Source: Mycolicibacter nonchromogenicus
Lineage (GTDB): Bacteria > Actinomycetota > Actinomycetes > Mycobacteriales > Mycobacteriaceae
DNA: 64,000 bases
Direction of reading: 5' to 3'
NCBI RefSeq assembly: GCF_002101775.1
Contig: NZ_LQPI01000019.1
Coordinates: forward strand, 1-64,000
Shown here: positions 45,419 to 55,923 of the stretch, piece after piece
Layout of the letters: each line of letters begins with the position of its first letter
Numbering within the stretch: position 1 is the first letter of the stretch
Notes under the pieces: generated by a model
What the model was told of the DNA's origin: nothing
Databases searched by the model: none
What the model saw: only the letters and a program-made list of their open reading frames with translations
Translations under genes and position numbers: made by a program

Positions 45419-46120
45419 ATGCAACTGAGTTCACTACGACTATCGCGTCTCATCGGATCGCTGCTGGTGGCGATCCCCTTAGCGGTGGGCCTGGCCGGAC
45501 CGGCCGAGGCCGACCCGGGTTGGGACCCCACCCTGCCTGCGACGATCAGTGCCGGTGCGCCCGGTGACCCGTTGGCAATCGCCAACGCCTCCCTGCAGGC
45601 CACCGCGCAGGCAACCCAGACCACGATGGACCTGGGGCGCAAGTTCCTGGCCGGCCTCGGGTTCAACGTCGGCGACGAAGCCACCGGCAATGTGGCGCCC
45701 GGCAAGCGCGTGCACGGCAAGCAGGCCATCGAGTACGTGATCCGTCGTGGTGGTTCCCAGATGGGCGTGCCGTACTCCTGGGGCGGGGGTTCGCTGACCG
45801 GCCCCAGCAAAGGCGTCGACTCGGGCGCGGGCACGGTCGGCTTCGACTGTTCGGGCCTCATGCGTTACGCATTCGCCGGGGTCGGCGTGCTGATCCCGCG
45901 GTACTCCGGGGACCAGTACAACGCCGGCCGGCACATCCCGCCCAGTCAGGCCCGTCGTGGCGACCTGATGTTCTACGGCCCCGGCGGTGGCCAGCACGTC
46001 ACGATGTACCTCGGCGGGGGCAAGATGCTGGAGGCCTCGGGTAGTGCCGGCAAGGTGGTCGTCAGCCCGGTGCGGACCGCCGGGATGACGCCGTATCTGA
46101 CCCGAATCATCGAGTACTGA
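45419..46120 (+). CDS. ripB: Peptidoglycan endopeptidase RipB (NlpC/P60)
   Basis: Secreted D,L-endopeptidase of 233 residues. A signal peptide spans residues ~1-30 (LIGSLLVAIPLAVGLAGPAEA). The NlpC/P60 catalytic domain fills the C-terminal ~140 residues with Cys in GFDCSGLMRYAF, His in GGGQHVTMYLGGG and a conserved third polar position; it ends MTPYLTRIIEY. It lacks the RipA coiled coil. It begins 10 bases after the ripA end and its intact domain provided the alignment that exposes the ripA frameshift. Confidence 0.94.
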   Translation: MQLSSLRLSRLIGSLLVAIPLAVGLAGPAEADPGWDPTLPATISAGAPGDPLAIANASLQATAQATQTTMDLGRKFLAGLGFNVGDEATGNVAPGKRVHGKQAIEYVIRRGGSQMGVPYSWGGGSLTGPSKGVDSGAGTVGFDCSGLMRYAFAGVGVLIPRYSGDQYNAGRHIPPSQARRGDLMFYGPGGGQHVTMYLGGGKMLEASGSAGKVVVSPVRTAGMTPYLTRIIEY

Positions 46121-46252
46121 CGCATTCGAGACGGCCCTTACGTCGACGGATGCTGCTAACCCTGGAATAGTGAAACGCGGGCACAACGCTGCCCCTCGGC
46201 CGTGTGCCGTGCAAGCAGTTGTGTCTGACCGACCTTTGTGGAGGATTTGTCG

Positions 46253-47368
46253 ATGACGTCATCGGATGGGACGCCTGTGGGCGCCAGCGGTTTCCCCGGC
46301 TCGGCCGGTGCCGAGACAGGCACAGTCGGCGGTAGCGGGCTCGCCGCCGACGTCCATGCGCTGGAGCGGGCCATCTTTGAGGTCAAGCGCGTCATCGTCG
46401 GCCAGGACCAGCTCGTCGAGCGCATCCTGGTCGGCCTGCTCGCCAAGGGCCACGTGCTGCTCGAAGGCGTGCCCGGCGTCGCCAAGACCCTGGCGGTGGA
46501 GACCTTCGCCAAGGTGGTCGGCGGCAGCTTTGCCCGCATCCAGTTCACCCCGGACCTGGTGCCCACCGACATCATCGGTACCCGCATCTACCGGCAGGGC
46601 CGTGAGGAGTTCGACACCGAACTCGGCCCGGTGATGACCAACTTCCTGCTGGCCGACGAGATCAACCGTGCACCGGCCAAGGTGCAGTCGGCACTGCTGG
46701 AGGTCATGCAGGAGCGCAAGGTCTCCATCGGCGGCAAGAGCTTCGCGCTGCCCAACCCGTTCCTGGTGATGGCCACCCAGAACCCGATCGAGCACGAGGG
46801 CGTCTACCCGCTGCCCGAGGCGCAGCGCGACCGCTTCCTGTTCAAGATCAACGTCAGCTACCCCTCCCCGGAGGAAGAGCGCGAGATCATCTACCGGATG
46901 GGTGTCGCCCCGCCGGAGCCCAAGCAGATCCTCGGCACCGGCGACCTGGTGCGGCTGCAGACGCTGGCGGCCAACAACTTCGTGCACCACGCCCTGGTGG
47001 ACTACGTCGTCCGGGTGATCACTGCAACCCGGCAGCCCGAGCAGTTCGGCATGCCCGACGTGAAGAACTGGCTGTCCTTCGGCGCGTCGCCGCGTGCCTC
47101 GCTGGGCATCATCTCCGCGGCCCGGGCGCTGGCCCTGGTGCGCGGCCGCGACTACGTGATTCCGCAGGACGTCATCGAGGTCATCCCGGACGTGCTGCGC
47201 CACCGCCTGGTGCTGTCCTACGACGCACTCGCCGATGAGATCACCCCGGAGATCGTCATCAACCGGTTGCTGCAGACGGTTCCGCTTCCGCAGGTGAACG
47301 CGGTTCCGCAGCAACAGCACTCGGCACCGGGTGCCCCGACCGCAGCGGCAGTGGCCGGCGGTCGGTGA
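46253..47368 (+). CDS. moxR1: MoxR-family AAA+ ATPase MoxR1
   Basis: AAA+ ATPase of 371 residues, presumed chaperone for assembly of the neighbouring VWA/DUF58 proteins. Walker A GVPGVAKT is near residues 78-85, Walker B LLADEINRAPAKVQSALLE near 137-155, sensor ATQNPIEHEG near 180-189 and the arginine-finger region RDRF. ATG 46253 is preferred over 46238 because GGAGG lies eight bases upstream and inside the longer form. The GTG of the DUF58 gene overlaps its stop by four bases. Confidence 0.94.
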   Translation: MTSSDGTPVGASGFPGSAGAETGTVGGSGLAADVHALERAIFEVKRVIVGQDQLVERILVGLLAKGHVLLEGVPGVAKTLAVETFAKVVGGSFARIQFTPDLVPTDIIGTRIYRQGREEFDTELGPVMTNFLLADEINRAPAKVQSALLEVMQERKVSIGGKSFALPNPFLVMATQNPIEHEGVYPLPEAQRDRFLFKINVSYPSPEEEREIIYRMGVAPPEPKQILGTGDLVRLQTLAANNFVHHALVDYVVRVITATRQPEQFGMPDVKNWLSFGASPRASLGIISAARALALVRGRDYVIPQDVIEVIPDVLRHRLVLSYDALADEITPEIVINRLLQTVPLPQVNAVPQQQHSAPGAPTAAAVAGGR

Positions 47369-48342
47369 GCGACCCCGACACCGGGGCTGGCTCGTCCCAG
47401 TCGCCCGGAACCAGCAGTACGCCGCCGTCGATGCTGCGCGGCGGAATCCGTGACCCGAAGCTGGCCGCGGCGCTGCGCACCCTCGAGCTCACCGTCAAAC
47501 GCAAGCTCGACGGCGTGCTGCACGGGGATCATCTCGGTCTGATTCCCGGCCCCGGCTCCGAGCCCGGCGAGTCCCGGCTGTACCAGCCGGGCGACGACGT
47601 GCGCCGGATGGACTGGTCGGTCACGGCCCGCACCACCCACCCGCACGTGCGGCAGATGATCGCCGACCGCGAGCTGGAGACCTGGCTGGTGGTCGACATG
47701 TCGGCCAGCATGGACTTCGGCACCGCCACCTGCGAGAAGCGCGACCTGGCGGTCGCCGCGGCCTCAGCCATCGTCTACCTCAACAGTGGTGGCGGCAACC
47801 GGCTGGGCGCGCTGGTGACCAACGGTCAGAACGTCGTACGAGTGCCGGCCCACTCGGGTCGCAACCACGAGCAGACCCTGCTGCGCACCATCGCCACCAT
47901 TCCGCGGGCCCCCGTGGGGGTGCGAGGTGACCTGGCGGCGGCCATCGACGCACTGCGCCGGCCGGAACGCCGGCGCGGGATGGCGGTCATCATCAGCGAC
48001 TTCCTCGGCCCGATCAACTGGATGCGCCCGCTGCGCGCGATCGCCGCCCGTCACGAGGTGCTGGGCATCGAGGTCCTCGACCCGCGCGATGTCGAACTGC
48101 CCGACGTCGGCGACGTGGTGCTGCAGGACACCGAAACCGGGGTCACCCGCGAATTCACCATCGACGCCAAGCTGCGCGACGACTTCGCCCGGGCCGCTGT
48201 GGCCCACCGCGCCGACGTCGCCCGCGCGCTGCGCAGCTGCGGCGCACCGTTGCTGGGGTTGCGCACCGACCGGGACTGGATTGCCGACATCGTCCGTTTC
48301 GTCGAGTCACGCCGGCGCGGCGCGCTGGCGGGGACGCCGTGA
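47365..48342 (+). CDS. DUF58 domain protein (Rv1480-like)
   Basis: Protein of 325 residues. The DUF58 motif [20 protein letters not shown] is at residues ~70-89, followed by a von Willebrand-like fold with a MIDAS-type DMSASM (about residue 112), which may hold a metal ion. It lacks clear membrane segments. It is co-transcribed with moxR1 (GTGA overlap) and followed by a VWA membrane protein, the conserved MoxR-DUF58-VWA set whose partners probably form a membrane-linked complex. Confidence 0.9.
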   Translation: MSDPDTGAGSSQSPGTSSTPPSMLRGGIRDPKLAAALRTLELTVKRKLDGVLHGDHLGLIPGPGSEPGESRLYQPGDDVRRMDWSVTARTTHPHVRQMIADRELETWLVVDMSASMDFGTATCEKRDLAVAAASAIVYLNSGGGNRLGALVTNGQNVVRVPAHSGRNHEQTLLRTIATIPRAPVGVRGDLAAAIDALRRPERRRGMAVIISDFLGPINWMRPLRAIAARHEVLGIEVLDPRDVELPDVGDVVLQDTETGVTREFTIDAKLRDDFARAAVAHRADVARALRSCGAPLLGLRTDRDWIADIVRFVESRRRGALAGTP

Positions 48343-48370
48343 CCTCGACCCGTACACAGACAGGTCTGTT

Positions 48371-49378
48371 ATGACATTGCCGCTCCTCGGGCCGATGACC
48401 CTGACCGGCTTCGCCCACCCGTGGTTCTTCCTGTTCCTGTTGGTGATCCTGGGCCTGGTCGCGCTGTACATCCTCATGCAGGTGGCGCGGCATCGGCGCA
48501 TCCTGAGGTTCGCCAACATGGAGCTGCTGGAGAGCGTGGCGCCCAAAACGCCCACGCGCTGGCGGCACCTGTCGGCGATCCTGCTGGTCAGCTCGCTGCT
48601 GCTGTTCACCGTCGCGATGGCCGGGCCCACCCACGACGTCCGGATCCCGCGCAACCGCGCGGTGGTCATGCTGGTGATCGACGTCTCCCAATCGATGCGG
48701 GCCACCGACGTCGCTCCCAGCCGGCTGGCGGCCGCCCAGGAAGCCGGCAAGCAGTTCGCCGACGAACTGACCGCGGGCATCAACCTGGGACTGATCGCCT
48801 ACGCCGGCACCGCGACCGTGCTGACCTCGCCGACCACCAACCGCGAAGCCACCAAGGCCGCCATCGACAAGCTGCAGCTGGCGGACCGCACCGCCACCGG
48901 CGAGGGCATCTTCACCGCACTGCAGGCGATCGCCACGGTGGGCGCTGTCATCGGCGGCGGCGACACGCCACCGCCGGCCCGCATCGTGCTGCTCTCCGAC
49001 GGTAAGGAGACCGTCCCGTCGAACCCCGACAACCCCAAGGGGGCGTTCACCGCGGCGCGCACCGCGAAGGACCAGGGCGTTCCGGTCTCGACGATCTCGT
49101 TCGGCACGGCGTACGGCTACGTCGAGATCAACGAGCAGCGTCAACCGGTGCCGGTCGACGACGAATCGCTGAAGAAGATCGCCGACCTGTCCGGCGGCAC
49201 CGCCTACACCGCCTCCAGCCTGGCCCAGCTCAAAGAGGTGTACGCCACCCTGCAGGACCAGATCGGCTTCGAGACCATTCGCGGTGACGCCAGCACCGGC
49301 TGGCTGCGACTGGGTTCCCTCATCCTGGCGCTGGCCGCGCTGGCGGCACTGCTGCTCAACCGCCGCCTGCCCGCCTGA
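48371..49378 (+). CDS. VWA domain membrane protein (Rv1481-like, BatA-type)
   Basis: Protein of 335 residues, equal to Rv1481. Two membrane helices are at residues ~17-37 and 61-80, the VWA domain follows with a perfect MIDAS motif DVSQSM (about residue 99) and TGEG/SDG loop positions (VLLSDGKET), and a third helix is at the C-terminus ([13 protein letters not shown]). ATG 48371 is preceded immediately by the dyad ACAGAC-AG-GTCTGT (48356-48369), which includes the weak ribosome-binding region. Last gene of the ripA-ripB-moxR1 cluster. Confidence 0.92.
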   Translation: MTLPLLGPMTLTGFAHPWFFLFLLVILGLVALYILMQVARHRRILRFANMELLESVAPKTPTRWRHLSAILLVSSLLLFTVAMAGPTHDVRIPRNRAVVMLVIDVSQSMRATDVAPSRLAAAQEAGKQFADELTAGINLGLIAYAGTATVLTSPTTNREATKAAIDKLQLADRTATGEGIFTALQAIATVGAVIGGGDTPPPARIVLLSDGKETVPSNPDNPKGAFTAARTAKDQGVPVSTISFGTAYGYVEINEQRQPVPVDDESLKKIADLSGGTAYTASSLAQLKEVYATLQDQIGFETIRGDASTGWLRLGSLILALAALAALLLNRRLPA

Positions 49379-49382
49379 CCCG

Positions 49383-49444
49383 CGTTGACTCGCGGCCACC
49401 AGGGGAATGTGCCGGCAGGCGCTTTGGTGAGCGCAGAGTCAACG
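49383..49444. repeat. Intergenic palindromic element (62 nt) before the fabG1 promoter
   Basis: Outer arms CGTTGACTC (49383-49391) / GAGTCAACG (49436-49444), then GCG/CGC with one bulged base, then CACCA (49397-49401) / TGGTG (49425-49429). It lies directly after the VWA gene and ends 11 bases before the fabG1 -10 element. Size and stacked-stem design match the element at 6639-6701; it may be a dispersed repeat or a terminator isolating fabG1-inhA. Confidence 0.6.
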
Positions 49445-49452
49445 GGGAGCAC

Positions 49453-50211
<759 letters not shown>

Positions 50212-50244
50212 CGACTCGTTTCAGTTCAAGATAGGGGACTTTTC

Positions 50245-51054
50245 ATGGCAGGCATTCTCGAAGGCAAACGGATCCTGGTCACCGGGATCATCACCGACTC
50301 CTCGATCGCGTTCCACATCGCCAAGGTGGCGCAGGAGGCCGGCGCGCAGCTGGTGTGCACCGGCTTCGACCGGCTGCGGCTGATCCAGCGCATCATCGAC
50401 CGGCTGCCGGAGCCGGCGCCGCTGCTCGAACTCGACGTGCAGAACAACGAGCACCTCGACACCCTGGCCGACCGGGTCACCGAGGTGATCGGTGAGGGCA
50501 ACAAGCTCGACGGTGTGGTGCACTCCATCGGCTTCATGCCGCAGACCGGCATGGGCATCAACCCGTTCTTCGACGCCCCCTTCGAGGACGTGGCCAAGGG
50601 CATCCACATCTCGGCCTACTCCTATGCCTCGCTGGCCAAAGCCCTGCTGCCGATCATGAATCCCGGCGGCGGCATCGTCGGCATGGACTTCGACCCCACC
50701 CGGGCGATGCCGGCCTACAACTGGATGACGGTGGCCAAGAGCGCACTGGAGTCGGTGAACCGGTTCGTGGCACGCGAGGCCGGCAAGGTCGGTGTGCGGT
50801 CGAATCTGGTTGCCGCCGGGCCGATCCGGACGCTGGCGATGAGCGCGATCGTGGGCGGTGCCCTCGGTGAGGGCGCCGGCGAGCAGATCCGGCTGCTGGA
50901 GGAGGGCTGGGACCAGCGGGCCCCGATCGGCTGGGACATGAAGGACCCGACGCCGGTGGCCAAGACGGTCTGCGCGCTGTTGTCCGACTGGTTGCCGTCC
51001 ACCACCGGAACGGTCGTCTACGCCGACGGCGGCGCGCACACCCAGTTGCTCTGA
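50245..51054 (+). CDS. inhA: Enoyl-ACP reductase InhA (NADH)
   Basis: FAS-II enoyl reductase of 269 residues and the target of activated isoniazid and ethionamide. It starts [20 protein letters not shown], with Ile21 as in wild type. The NADH-site serine in [14 protein letters not shown] (Ser94) and the catalytic Tyr158/Lys165 in [14 protein letters not shown] are present, and it ends [20 protein letters not shown] precedes the ATG. The sequence is nearly the same as that of M. tuberculosis. hemH starts at the next base after its stop. Confidence 0.97.
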   Translation: MAGILEGKRILVTGIITDSSIAFHIAKVAQEAGAQLVCTGFDRLRLIQRIIDRLPEPAPLLELDVQNNEHLDTLADRVTEVIGEGNKLDGVVHSIGFMPQTGMGINPFFDAPFEDVAKGIHISAYSYASLAKALLPIMNPGGGIVGMDFDPTRAMPAYNWMTVAKSALESVNRFVAREAGKVGVRSNLVAAGPIRTLAMSAIVGGALGEGAGEQIRLLEEGWDQRAPIGWDMKDPTPVAKTVCALLSDWLPSTTGTVVYADGGAHTQLL

Positions 51055-52083
51055 ATGGAGCTCGACGCCGTCCTGCTGCTGTCCTTCGGCGGTCCTGAAG
51101 GCCCGGAGCAGGTTCGGCCGTTCCTGGAGAACGTCACCCGGGGACGCGGGGTGCCCCCGGCGCGGCTCGACGCGGTCGCCGAGCACTACCTGCATTTCGG
51201 CGGGGTATCGCCGATCAACGGGATCAACCGCGCCTTGGCCGACGCCATGCGTGCCGAAATGCCCGATCTGCCGGTGTATTTCGGCAACCGCAACTGGGAG
51301 CCCTACGCCGAGGACGTGGTCGCCCAGATGACGGCCGACGGCGTGCGCCGCGCCGCGGTGTTCCCGACCTCGGCGTGGGGCGGATATTCGGGCTGCGACC
51401 AGTACGCCCAGGACATCGCCCGGGCGCGACGGGCGGTCGGGGAGCAGGCACCCGAACTGGTGAAACTGCGCCAGTATTTCGACCACCCGCTGTTCGTGGC
51501 GATGTTCGCCGCGGCGATCACCGCGGCCGCCGAGACATTGCCGGCCGGTCTGCGTGATTCGGCGCGGCTGGTGTTCACCGCACATTCCATTCCGGTGAGC
51601 GCCGACGCCCGCTACGGGCCACAGCTCTACAGCCGACAGGTCGCCTACGCGACGAGTCTGGTCGCGGCCGCCGCCGGCTACCGCGACTACGACCAGGTGT
51701 GGCAGTCACGCTCGGGCCCGCCCCAGGTGCCCTGGCTGGAGCCCGACGTCGAAGCGCACGTGGCGACCCTGGCGAAGGCCGGCGTCCGCGCGGTGATCGT
51801 GTGCCCCATCGGCTTCCTCAGCGACAACATCGAAGTGCTCTGGGATCTCGACAACGAAGTCCGCTCCGCGGCCCAGGCGGCCGGAATCGGCTACGCCCGA
51901 GCGGCCACGCCCAATGCCGATCGACGGCTGGCCCAGTTGGCCCGCGGCCTGGTCGAGGAGCTGCGGGATGGCACCGCAGCCGAACGCGTCGCCGGTCCGG
52001 CAGACCTGGGCTGTGGATTCGGAGTCAACGGGGCGCCGTGCGGTTCGTCGCACTGCTCGGCGGTCGTGGCGCCCGCCGGCTAA
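51055..52083 (+). CDS. hemH: Ferrochelatase / coproporphyrin ferrochelatase
   Basis: Protein of 342 residues that inserts ferrous iron into the porphyrin ring at the end of heme synthesis (coproporphyrin III in actinobacteria). The catalytic histidine is in [15 protein letters not shown] (about residue 180), the second-metal acidic loop in [17 protein letters not shown]-terminal cysteines in [12 protein letters not shown] together with GYSGCDQY (about residue 115) match the [2Fe-2S] ligands known in the M. tuberculosis enzyme. Its ATG abuts the inhA stop with no gap. It supplies heme for CtaB/CtaA encoded earlier. Confidence 0.95.
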   Translation: MELDAVLLLSFGGPEGPEQVRPFLENVTRGRGVPPARLDAVAEHYLHFGGVSPINGINRALADAMRAEMPDLPVYFGNRNWEPYAEDVVAQMTADGVRRAAVFPTSAWGGYSGCDQYAQDIARARRAVGEQAPELVKLRQYFDHPLFVAMFAAAITAAAETLPAGLRDSARLVFTAHSIPVSADARYGPQLYSRQVAYATSLVAAAAGYRDYDQVWQSRSGPPQVPWLEPDVEAHVATLAKAGVRAVIVCPIGFLSDNIEVLWDLDNEVRSAAQAAGIGYARAATPNADRRLAQLARGLVEELRDGTAAERVAGPADLGCGFGVNGAPCGSSHCSAVVAPAG

Positions 52084-52086
52084 CGG

Positions 52087-52908
52087 TCAGGGCCGCCAGG
52101 CCGAATGCAGAATCTCGGTCACCGCTGCGCTGCGTGCCGTGCGCACCACGGTCGCCAGCGGCGCAACCGCATCAGCCGCGCGCTGCACCGCGGCCGAAGA
52201 CTGAGCGCTGGCGGTCAACAGATCGGCGCTGACGGTGATGATCGCCTCGACATGGGCGGCGCTCTGCAGAACGCGCAGCGCCCGATTCGGCGCGTGGTCC
52301 GGAATCCGGTGCAGCAGAGCGGCTTCCATCATCTGCTCCACCCGCAGCCGCGGATCCTCCACCCCGTAGTCGGCCCACCGCGAACCGGTGGAGCCCAATG
52401 CTTCGGCGGCCGTGCGCACCGCTGAGCGCAACGCGTACTCGGCATCGCCGAGATCGTGCTGTTCACCGGCCGGCAGGCTGGTCAGCGGGAACACGGTCCA
52501 GCACAGCTCGCCGCCGTCGGCGTCATCGCAGTACGCCGGAACCAGCCCGACCGGCGAGGCGTCCGCGGGGGCGATCATCACGGCCTCACCGGCGAGGATC
52601 GCCTCCCGGGAAAAGGCCGTCCCAGCCGGCAGGCCGCGGACGTCGCCGGGAACCGGGAACACCGGTCGGATGCCGTCTCCGGCGGCCGAGGGGCCGGCAC
52701 CGCGGACCAACTGCAGCAGGGCGGCCGCGCCGCCGTTGGGCCCGCCGGACCATGCCACACCGGACTCACCGATGCTGATCGCGTCATAGGCGGCAACCGA
52801 TTGCACTGGTGCCCAGGCCGATAATGCGTCCAGCACATCGTCGGGTGCGGCCCGGCCGGCAAGCCAGGCGTTGGCCCACACCGACAGGGAAGTACTCGGG
52901 CACCACAT
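52087..52908 (-). CDS. Conserved hypothetical protein (Rv1486c-like)
   Basis: Protein of 273 residues with a conserved counterpart next to hemH in M. tuberculosis. No known domain is evident. It has an Ala-rich N-terminal half with [15 protein letters not shown] and [17 protein letters not shown], and a helical C-terminal half ([20 protein letters not shown]). No signal peptide or membrane segment. ATG 52908 is taken as the start; a TACACT hexamer on the minus strand ten bases upstream is a candidate -10. Tail-to-tail with hemH (3-base gap). Confidence 0.8.
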   Translation of the reverse strand: MWCPSTSLSVWANAWLAGRAAPDDVLDALSAWAPVQSVAAYDAISIGESGVAWSGGPNGGAAALLQLVRGAGPSAAGDGIRPVFPVPGDVRGLPAGTAFSREAILAGEAVMIAPADASPVGLVPAYCDDADGGELCWTVFPLTSLPAGEQHDLGDAEYALRSAVRTAAEALGSTGSRWADYGVEDPRLRVEQMMEAALLHRIPDHAPNRALRVLQSAAHVEAIITVSADLLTASAQSSAAVQRAADAVAPLATVVRTARSAAVTEILHSAWRP

Positions 52909-52975
52909 GATGCAAGGCAGTGTAATTGCTGGCGCCGTCGCCGCCGGACCGCACTGGTTCGGGCCTTTGTCGGGC

Positions 52976-52981
52976 TATTCT
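52976..52981 (+). promoter_or_regulatory. Leaderless-type -10 element for the NfeD gene
   Basis: TATTCT is followed by exactly six bases and the ATG at 52988. No ribosome-binding site precedes this ATG. Confidence 0.5.
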
Positions 52982-52987
52982 GGCCGC

Positions 52988-53422
52988 ATGCCGACTGCCC
53001 TGATCTGGTTGGTCTTCGCACTCGGGCTCGCAGGAGCCGAGGCCCTCACCGGCGACATGTTCCTGTTGATGCTCTCCGGTGGTGCGCTGTCGGCGGCCGC
53101 ATCCAGCGCCCTGACCGATTGGCCGCTGTGGACCGACGGTGCGGTGTTCCTGGTGGTGTCGGTGCTGCTGCTGGTGCTGGTACGTCCGGTGCTGCGCCGC
53201 CGGCTGTGGGCGGCACCGGGTGACGACACAGGGGTACTGGCGCTGCAGGGCAAGACCGCGCTGGTGCTCGACCGCGTGGAACTGCACGCCGGCCGGGTGA
53301 AGCTGAACGGCGAGGTGTGGACGGCCCGACCGCTCGCCGACGGCGACGTCTTCGAACCGGGGGAGCAGGTCACCGTGCTGCACATCGACGGAGCGACCGC
53401 GGTGGTCGGCAAGATCGTGTAA
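52988..53422 (+). CDS. NfeD-like membrane protein (Rv1487-like)
   Basis: Protein of 144 residues with three membrane helices packed at the N-terminus (residues ~3-25, 28-42, 50-72) and a C-terminal soluble OB-fold (GKTALVLDRVELHAGRVKLN, VTVLHIDGATAVVGKIV), the NfeD layout. NfeD proteins are encoded next to SPFH proteins and act with them in membrane microdomains; the SPFH gene starts 14 bases downstream. ATG 52988 gives the same length as the M. tuberculosis protein and probably starts a leaderless transcript. Confidence 0.9.
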   Translation: MPTALIWLVFALGLAGAEALTGDMFLLMLSGGALSAAASSALTDWPLWTDGAVFLVVSVLLLVLVRPVLRRRLWAAPGDDTGVLALQGKTALVLDRVELHAGRVKLNGEVWTARPLADGDVFEPGEQVTVLHIDGATAVVGKIV

Positions 53423-53436
53423 CGAGAGGAATCGTC

Positions 53437-54582
53437 ATGGAAGGTGTCACAACCGGGCTGCTGCTGCTGGCCGTGTTGGTGGTGTTCGCGGCGATCGTGG
53501 TCGCCAAGTCGGTTGCGCTGATCCCGCAGGCCGAGGCGGCGGTGATCGAGCGACTCGGCCGGTACAGCCGCACCGTCAGCGGTCAGCTGACCATGCTGGT
53601 TCCCTTCATCGACCGGGTGCGGGCCCGCATCGACCTGCGCGAACGGGTGGTGTCGTTCCCGCCGCAGCCGGTGATCACCGAGGACAACCTGACGCTCAAC
53701 ATCGACACCGTCGTCTACTTCCAGGTCACCAACCCCAAGGCCGCGGTGTATGAGATCAGCAACTACATCGTCGGTGTGGAGCAGCTGACCACCACCACAC
53801 TGCGCAACGTGGTCGGCGGAATGACCTTGGAACAGACGTTGACCTCCCGTGAGGTGATCAACAGCCAGCTGCGTGGCGTGCTCGACGAGGCCACCGGGCG
53901 CTGGGGTCTGCGGGTGGCCCGGGTGGAGCTGCGCAGCATCGACCCGCCGCCGTCGATCCAGGCGTCGATGGAGAAGCAGATGAAGGCGGACCGCGAGAAG
54001 CGGGCCATGATCCTGACCGCCGAGGGCCAGCGCGAGGCCGCGATCAAACAGGCCGAGGGACAGAAGCAGTCCGAGATTCTGACCGCCGAGGGCGCCAAGC
54101 AGGCGGCGATCCTGGCCGCCGAGGCCGAGCGGCAGTCGCGGATGCTGCGGGCCCAAGGTGAGCGGGCCGCCGCCTACCTGCAGGCCCAGGGCCAGGCCAA
54201 AGCGATCGAGAAGACCTTCGCCGCGATCAAGGCCGCCCGGCCCACCCCCGAGTTGCTGGCCTACCAGTACCTGCAGGTACTGCCGGAGATGGCGCGCGGT
54301 GAGGCAAACAAGGTGTGGGTGGTGCCCAGTGATTTCGGCACCGCACTGCAGGGCTTCACCAAGCTGCTGGGTGCGCCCGGTGAAGACGGTGTCTACCGCT
54401 ACCAGCCCTCACCGGTCGACGATCAGCCGAACCGGCACGTGGACGACAGCGACGAAGTCGCCGACTGGTTCACCACCCAGACCGATCCGGCGATCGCTCA
54501 GGCCGTCGCCAAGGCCGAGGCCGATGCGCGCAAGCCGGTCGAGGGCATTCTCCCACCGCAGCTCGATCCCGGTCCGGCGTGA
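53437..54582 (+). CDS. SPFH/Band-7 family protein (QmcA/stomatin-like, Rv1488-like)
   Basis: Protein of 381 residues. One membrane segment at residues ~5-26 is followed by the SPFH domain (LIPQAEAAVIERLGRY, VSFPPQPVITEDNLTLNIDT, ISNYIVGVEQLTTTTLRNVVG). A long Ala/Glu/Gln-rich coiled coil (about 195-275) carries repeats of the form EGQREAAIKQAEGQKQSEIL, typical for oligomerising flotillin-like proteins. It forms a pair with the NfeD gene. ATG 53437 lies behind ACGAGAGGA. Overlaps the DoxX-like gene by four bases. Confidence 0.93.
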   Translation: MEGVTTGLLLLAVLVVFAAIVVAKSVALIPQAEAAVIERLGRYSRTVSGQLTMLVPFIDRVRARIDLRERVVSFPPQPVITEDNLTLNIDTVVYFQVTNPKAAVYEISNYIVGVEQLTTTTLRNVVGGMTLEQTLTSREVINSQLRGVLDEATGRWGLRVARVELRSIDPPPSIQASMEKQMKADREKRAMILTAEGQREAAIKQAEGQKQSEILTAEGAKQAAILAAEAERQSRMLRAQGERAAAYLQAQGQAKAIEKTFAAIKAARPTPELLAYQYLQVLPEMARGEANKVWVVPSDFGTALQGFTKLLGAPGEDGVYRYQPSPVDDQPNRHVDDSDEVADWFTTQTDPAIAQAVAKAEADARKPVEGILPPQLDPGPA

Positions 54583-54962
54583 GCGCGCTGACGGCGCGTT
54601 CCACGTACGCGGCCCTGGCCGCATTCCTGGCGGGCGACGCCGTGGCCTCGGCGATCCCGGTGCCCTACGTCGCGGCGAACATGGACGCCATGGGAATCCC
54701 GGAGGATATTCGCTGGGCGGTCCCGGTGGCCAAAGCCGCCACCGCGCTGGGGCTGGCCTCGGTGTTCCGCTTCCCGGGCGCGGCCCGACTGACCACCGGG
54801 TTGTTGACGTTGTATTTCGCGGGGGCACTGGGCATCCACCTGCGGGTGCGCAACCGGATCGCCAACATCGTGCCCGCGGTGCTGCTGTTGCTGGTCTTCG
54901 CCTCGATGACGGTCGTGGGCCCGGACACCGGCAGGAGCGGAGTACGGGCCCCGGCGTCCTAG
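54579..54962 (+). CDS. DoxX-like small membrane protein
   Basis: Protein of 127 residues with four hydrophobic segments (residues ~8-25, 45-62, 70-88 and 93-112) and the conserved DoxX-like pattern in which a Pro-containing loop (IPVPYVAANMDAMGIP) precedes PVAKAATALGLAS. The family is named after a thiosulfate:quinone oxidoreductase subunit, but most members have no known function. GTG 54579 overlaps the SPFH gene stop (GTGA), so translation is coupled. Confidence 0.8.
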   Translation: MSALTARSTYAALAAFLAGDAVASAIPVPYVAANMDAMGIPEDIRWAVPVAKAATALGLASVFRFPGAARLTTGLLTLYFAGALGIHLRVRNRIANIVPAVLLLLVFASMTVVGPDTGRSGVRAPAS

Positions 54963-54966
54963 ACCG

Positions 54967-55647
54967 CTATCCCCGCCGGGCGGCCGCGGTGTACTCGTCG
55001 AGGGTGGTCGCCTTATAGGCGTAGGCCGCCACGGCGGCGCCGAGCAGCTGGGCGAACAGGTAGACCCAGAGGAACTTCCAGGAGAAGACCCCGGACAGCA
55101 TCAGGCCGAAGGTGATGGCGGGGTTGAATGCGGCACCCGAGATGGAGCCGACCGCCACCACGCCGACCGTCACCACGAAACCGATCGCCAGCCCGTAGAA
55201 GCTGTTGCCGGCGCTGTCCTTACTGGTCGCGGTGTGCAGAACGACGTAACACAACGTGAACGTGAACACTGCCTCGGCCAACAACGCCGCCCAGACATTG
55301 CCGGTCAGATCCAGCGCCCCGGGGGAGTACTTGTCGTGCCACAACCCGAATCCCACGCTGAAGGCGGCCAGCGCCCCGACCAATTGCGCCACGATGTAAG
55401 GGCCCAGATCGCCCAGCGGCAGGGCACCCCGCAGATAGGCGGCCACCGAAACCGCGGGATTGAGGTGACCGCCCGAGATGTGGCCGCTGGCGTAGACCAT
55501 CACCATCAGCACCGAGCCGATGCCCACGGCGGTGGCGGCAACGCAATCGCTGCCCGACAGGACGATACCGAGCACCGCGAACATGAAGACGAACGTCCCG
55601 ATCATCTCGGTCAGATATTTGCGCACCGCGGCATTGCGATCAGCCAT
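54967..55647 (-). CDS. Aquaporin/MIP family channel lacking the filter arginine
   Basis: Protein of 226 residues with six membrane helices in the MIP repeat layout. The two pore loops are GGHLNPAVS (NPA 63-65) and GAAFNPAIT (NPA 175-177). In most aquaporins and glycerol channels the second NPA is followed by Arg (NPAR), part of the selectivity filter; here it is Ile178, so permeability may differ from plain water or glycerol. It starts at ATG 55647 and is divergent from the DUF2207 gene with a 276-base intergenic region. Confidence 0.87.
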   Translation of the reverse strand: MADRNAAVRKYLTEMIGTFVFMFAVLGIVLSGSDCVAATAVGIGSVLMVMVYASGHISGGHLNPAVSVAAYLRGALPLGDLGPYIVAQLVGALAAFSVGFGLWHDKYSPGALDLTGNVWAALLAEAVFTFTLCYVVLHTATSKDSAGNSFYGLAIGFVVTVGVVAVGSISGAAFNPAITFGLMLSGVFSWKFLWVYLFAQLLGAAVAAYAYKATTLDEYTAAARRG

Positions 55648-55923
55648 TGATCCGGTCCCTTCAATCCGTCGAGCGCAGCTCGAATTTGCGGCGGGCCAAG
55701 ATTTGGCGCCAGGAAAACTTTAACGCCGGCAGCGGTGTTACCCCTGGCAGCCTGGGGCCGTAGTGGACCGAATTGTTGCGCGATTGAGCTGGCCCCGCTG
55801 CCATTTCTCGGCCCGCGTCGGCGCTTTTTCGCGCCAATCGACTTTCGCGGTTCTTCGATTGGAAACCGCCTCGGGGTGTGAGAATCAGCCGGTTGTGTTC
55901 CGCCGTGTGGAGGGAGACCGCGG

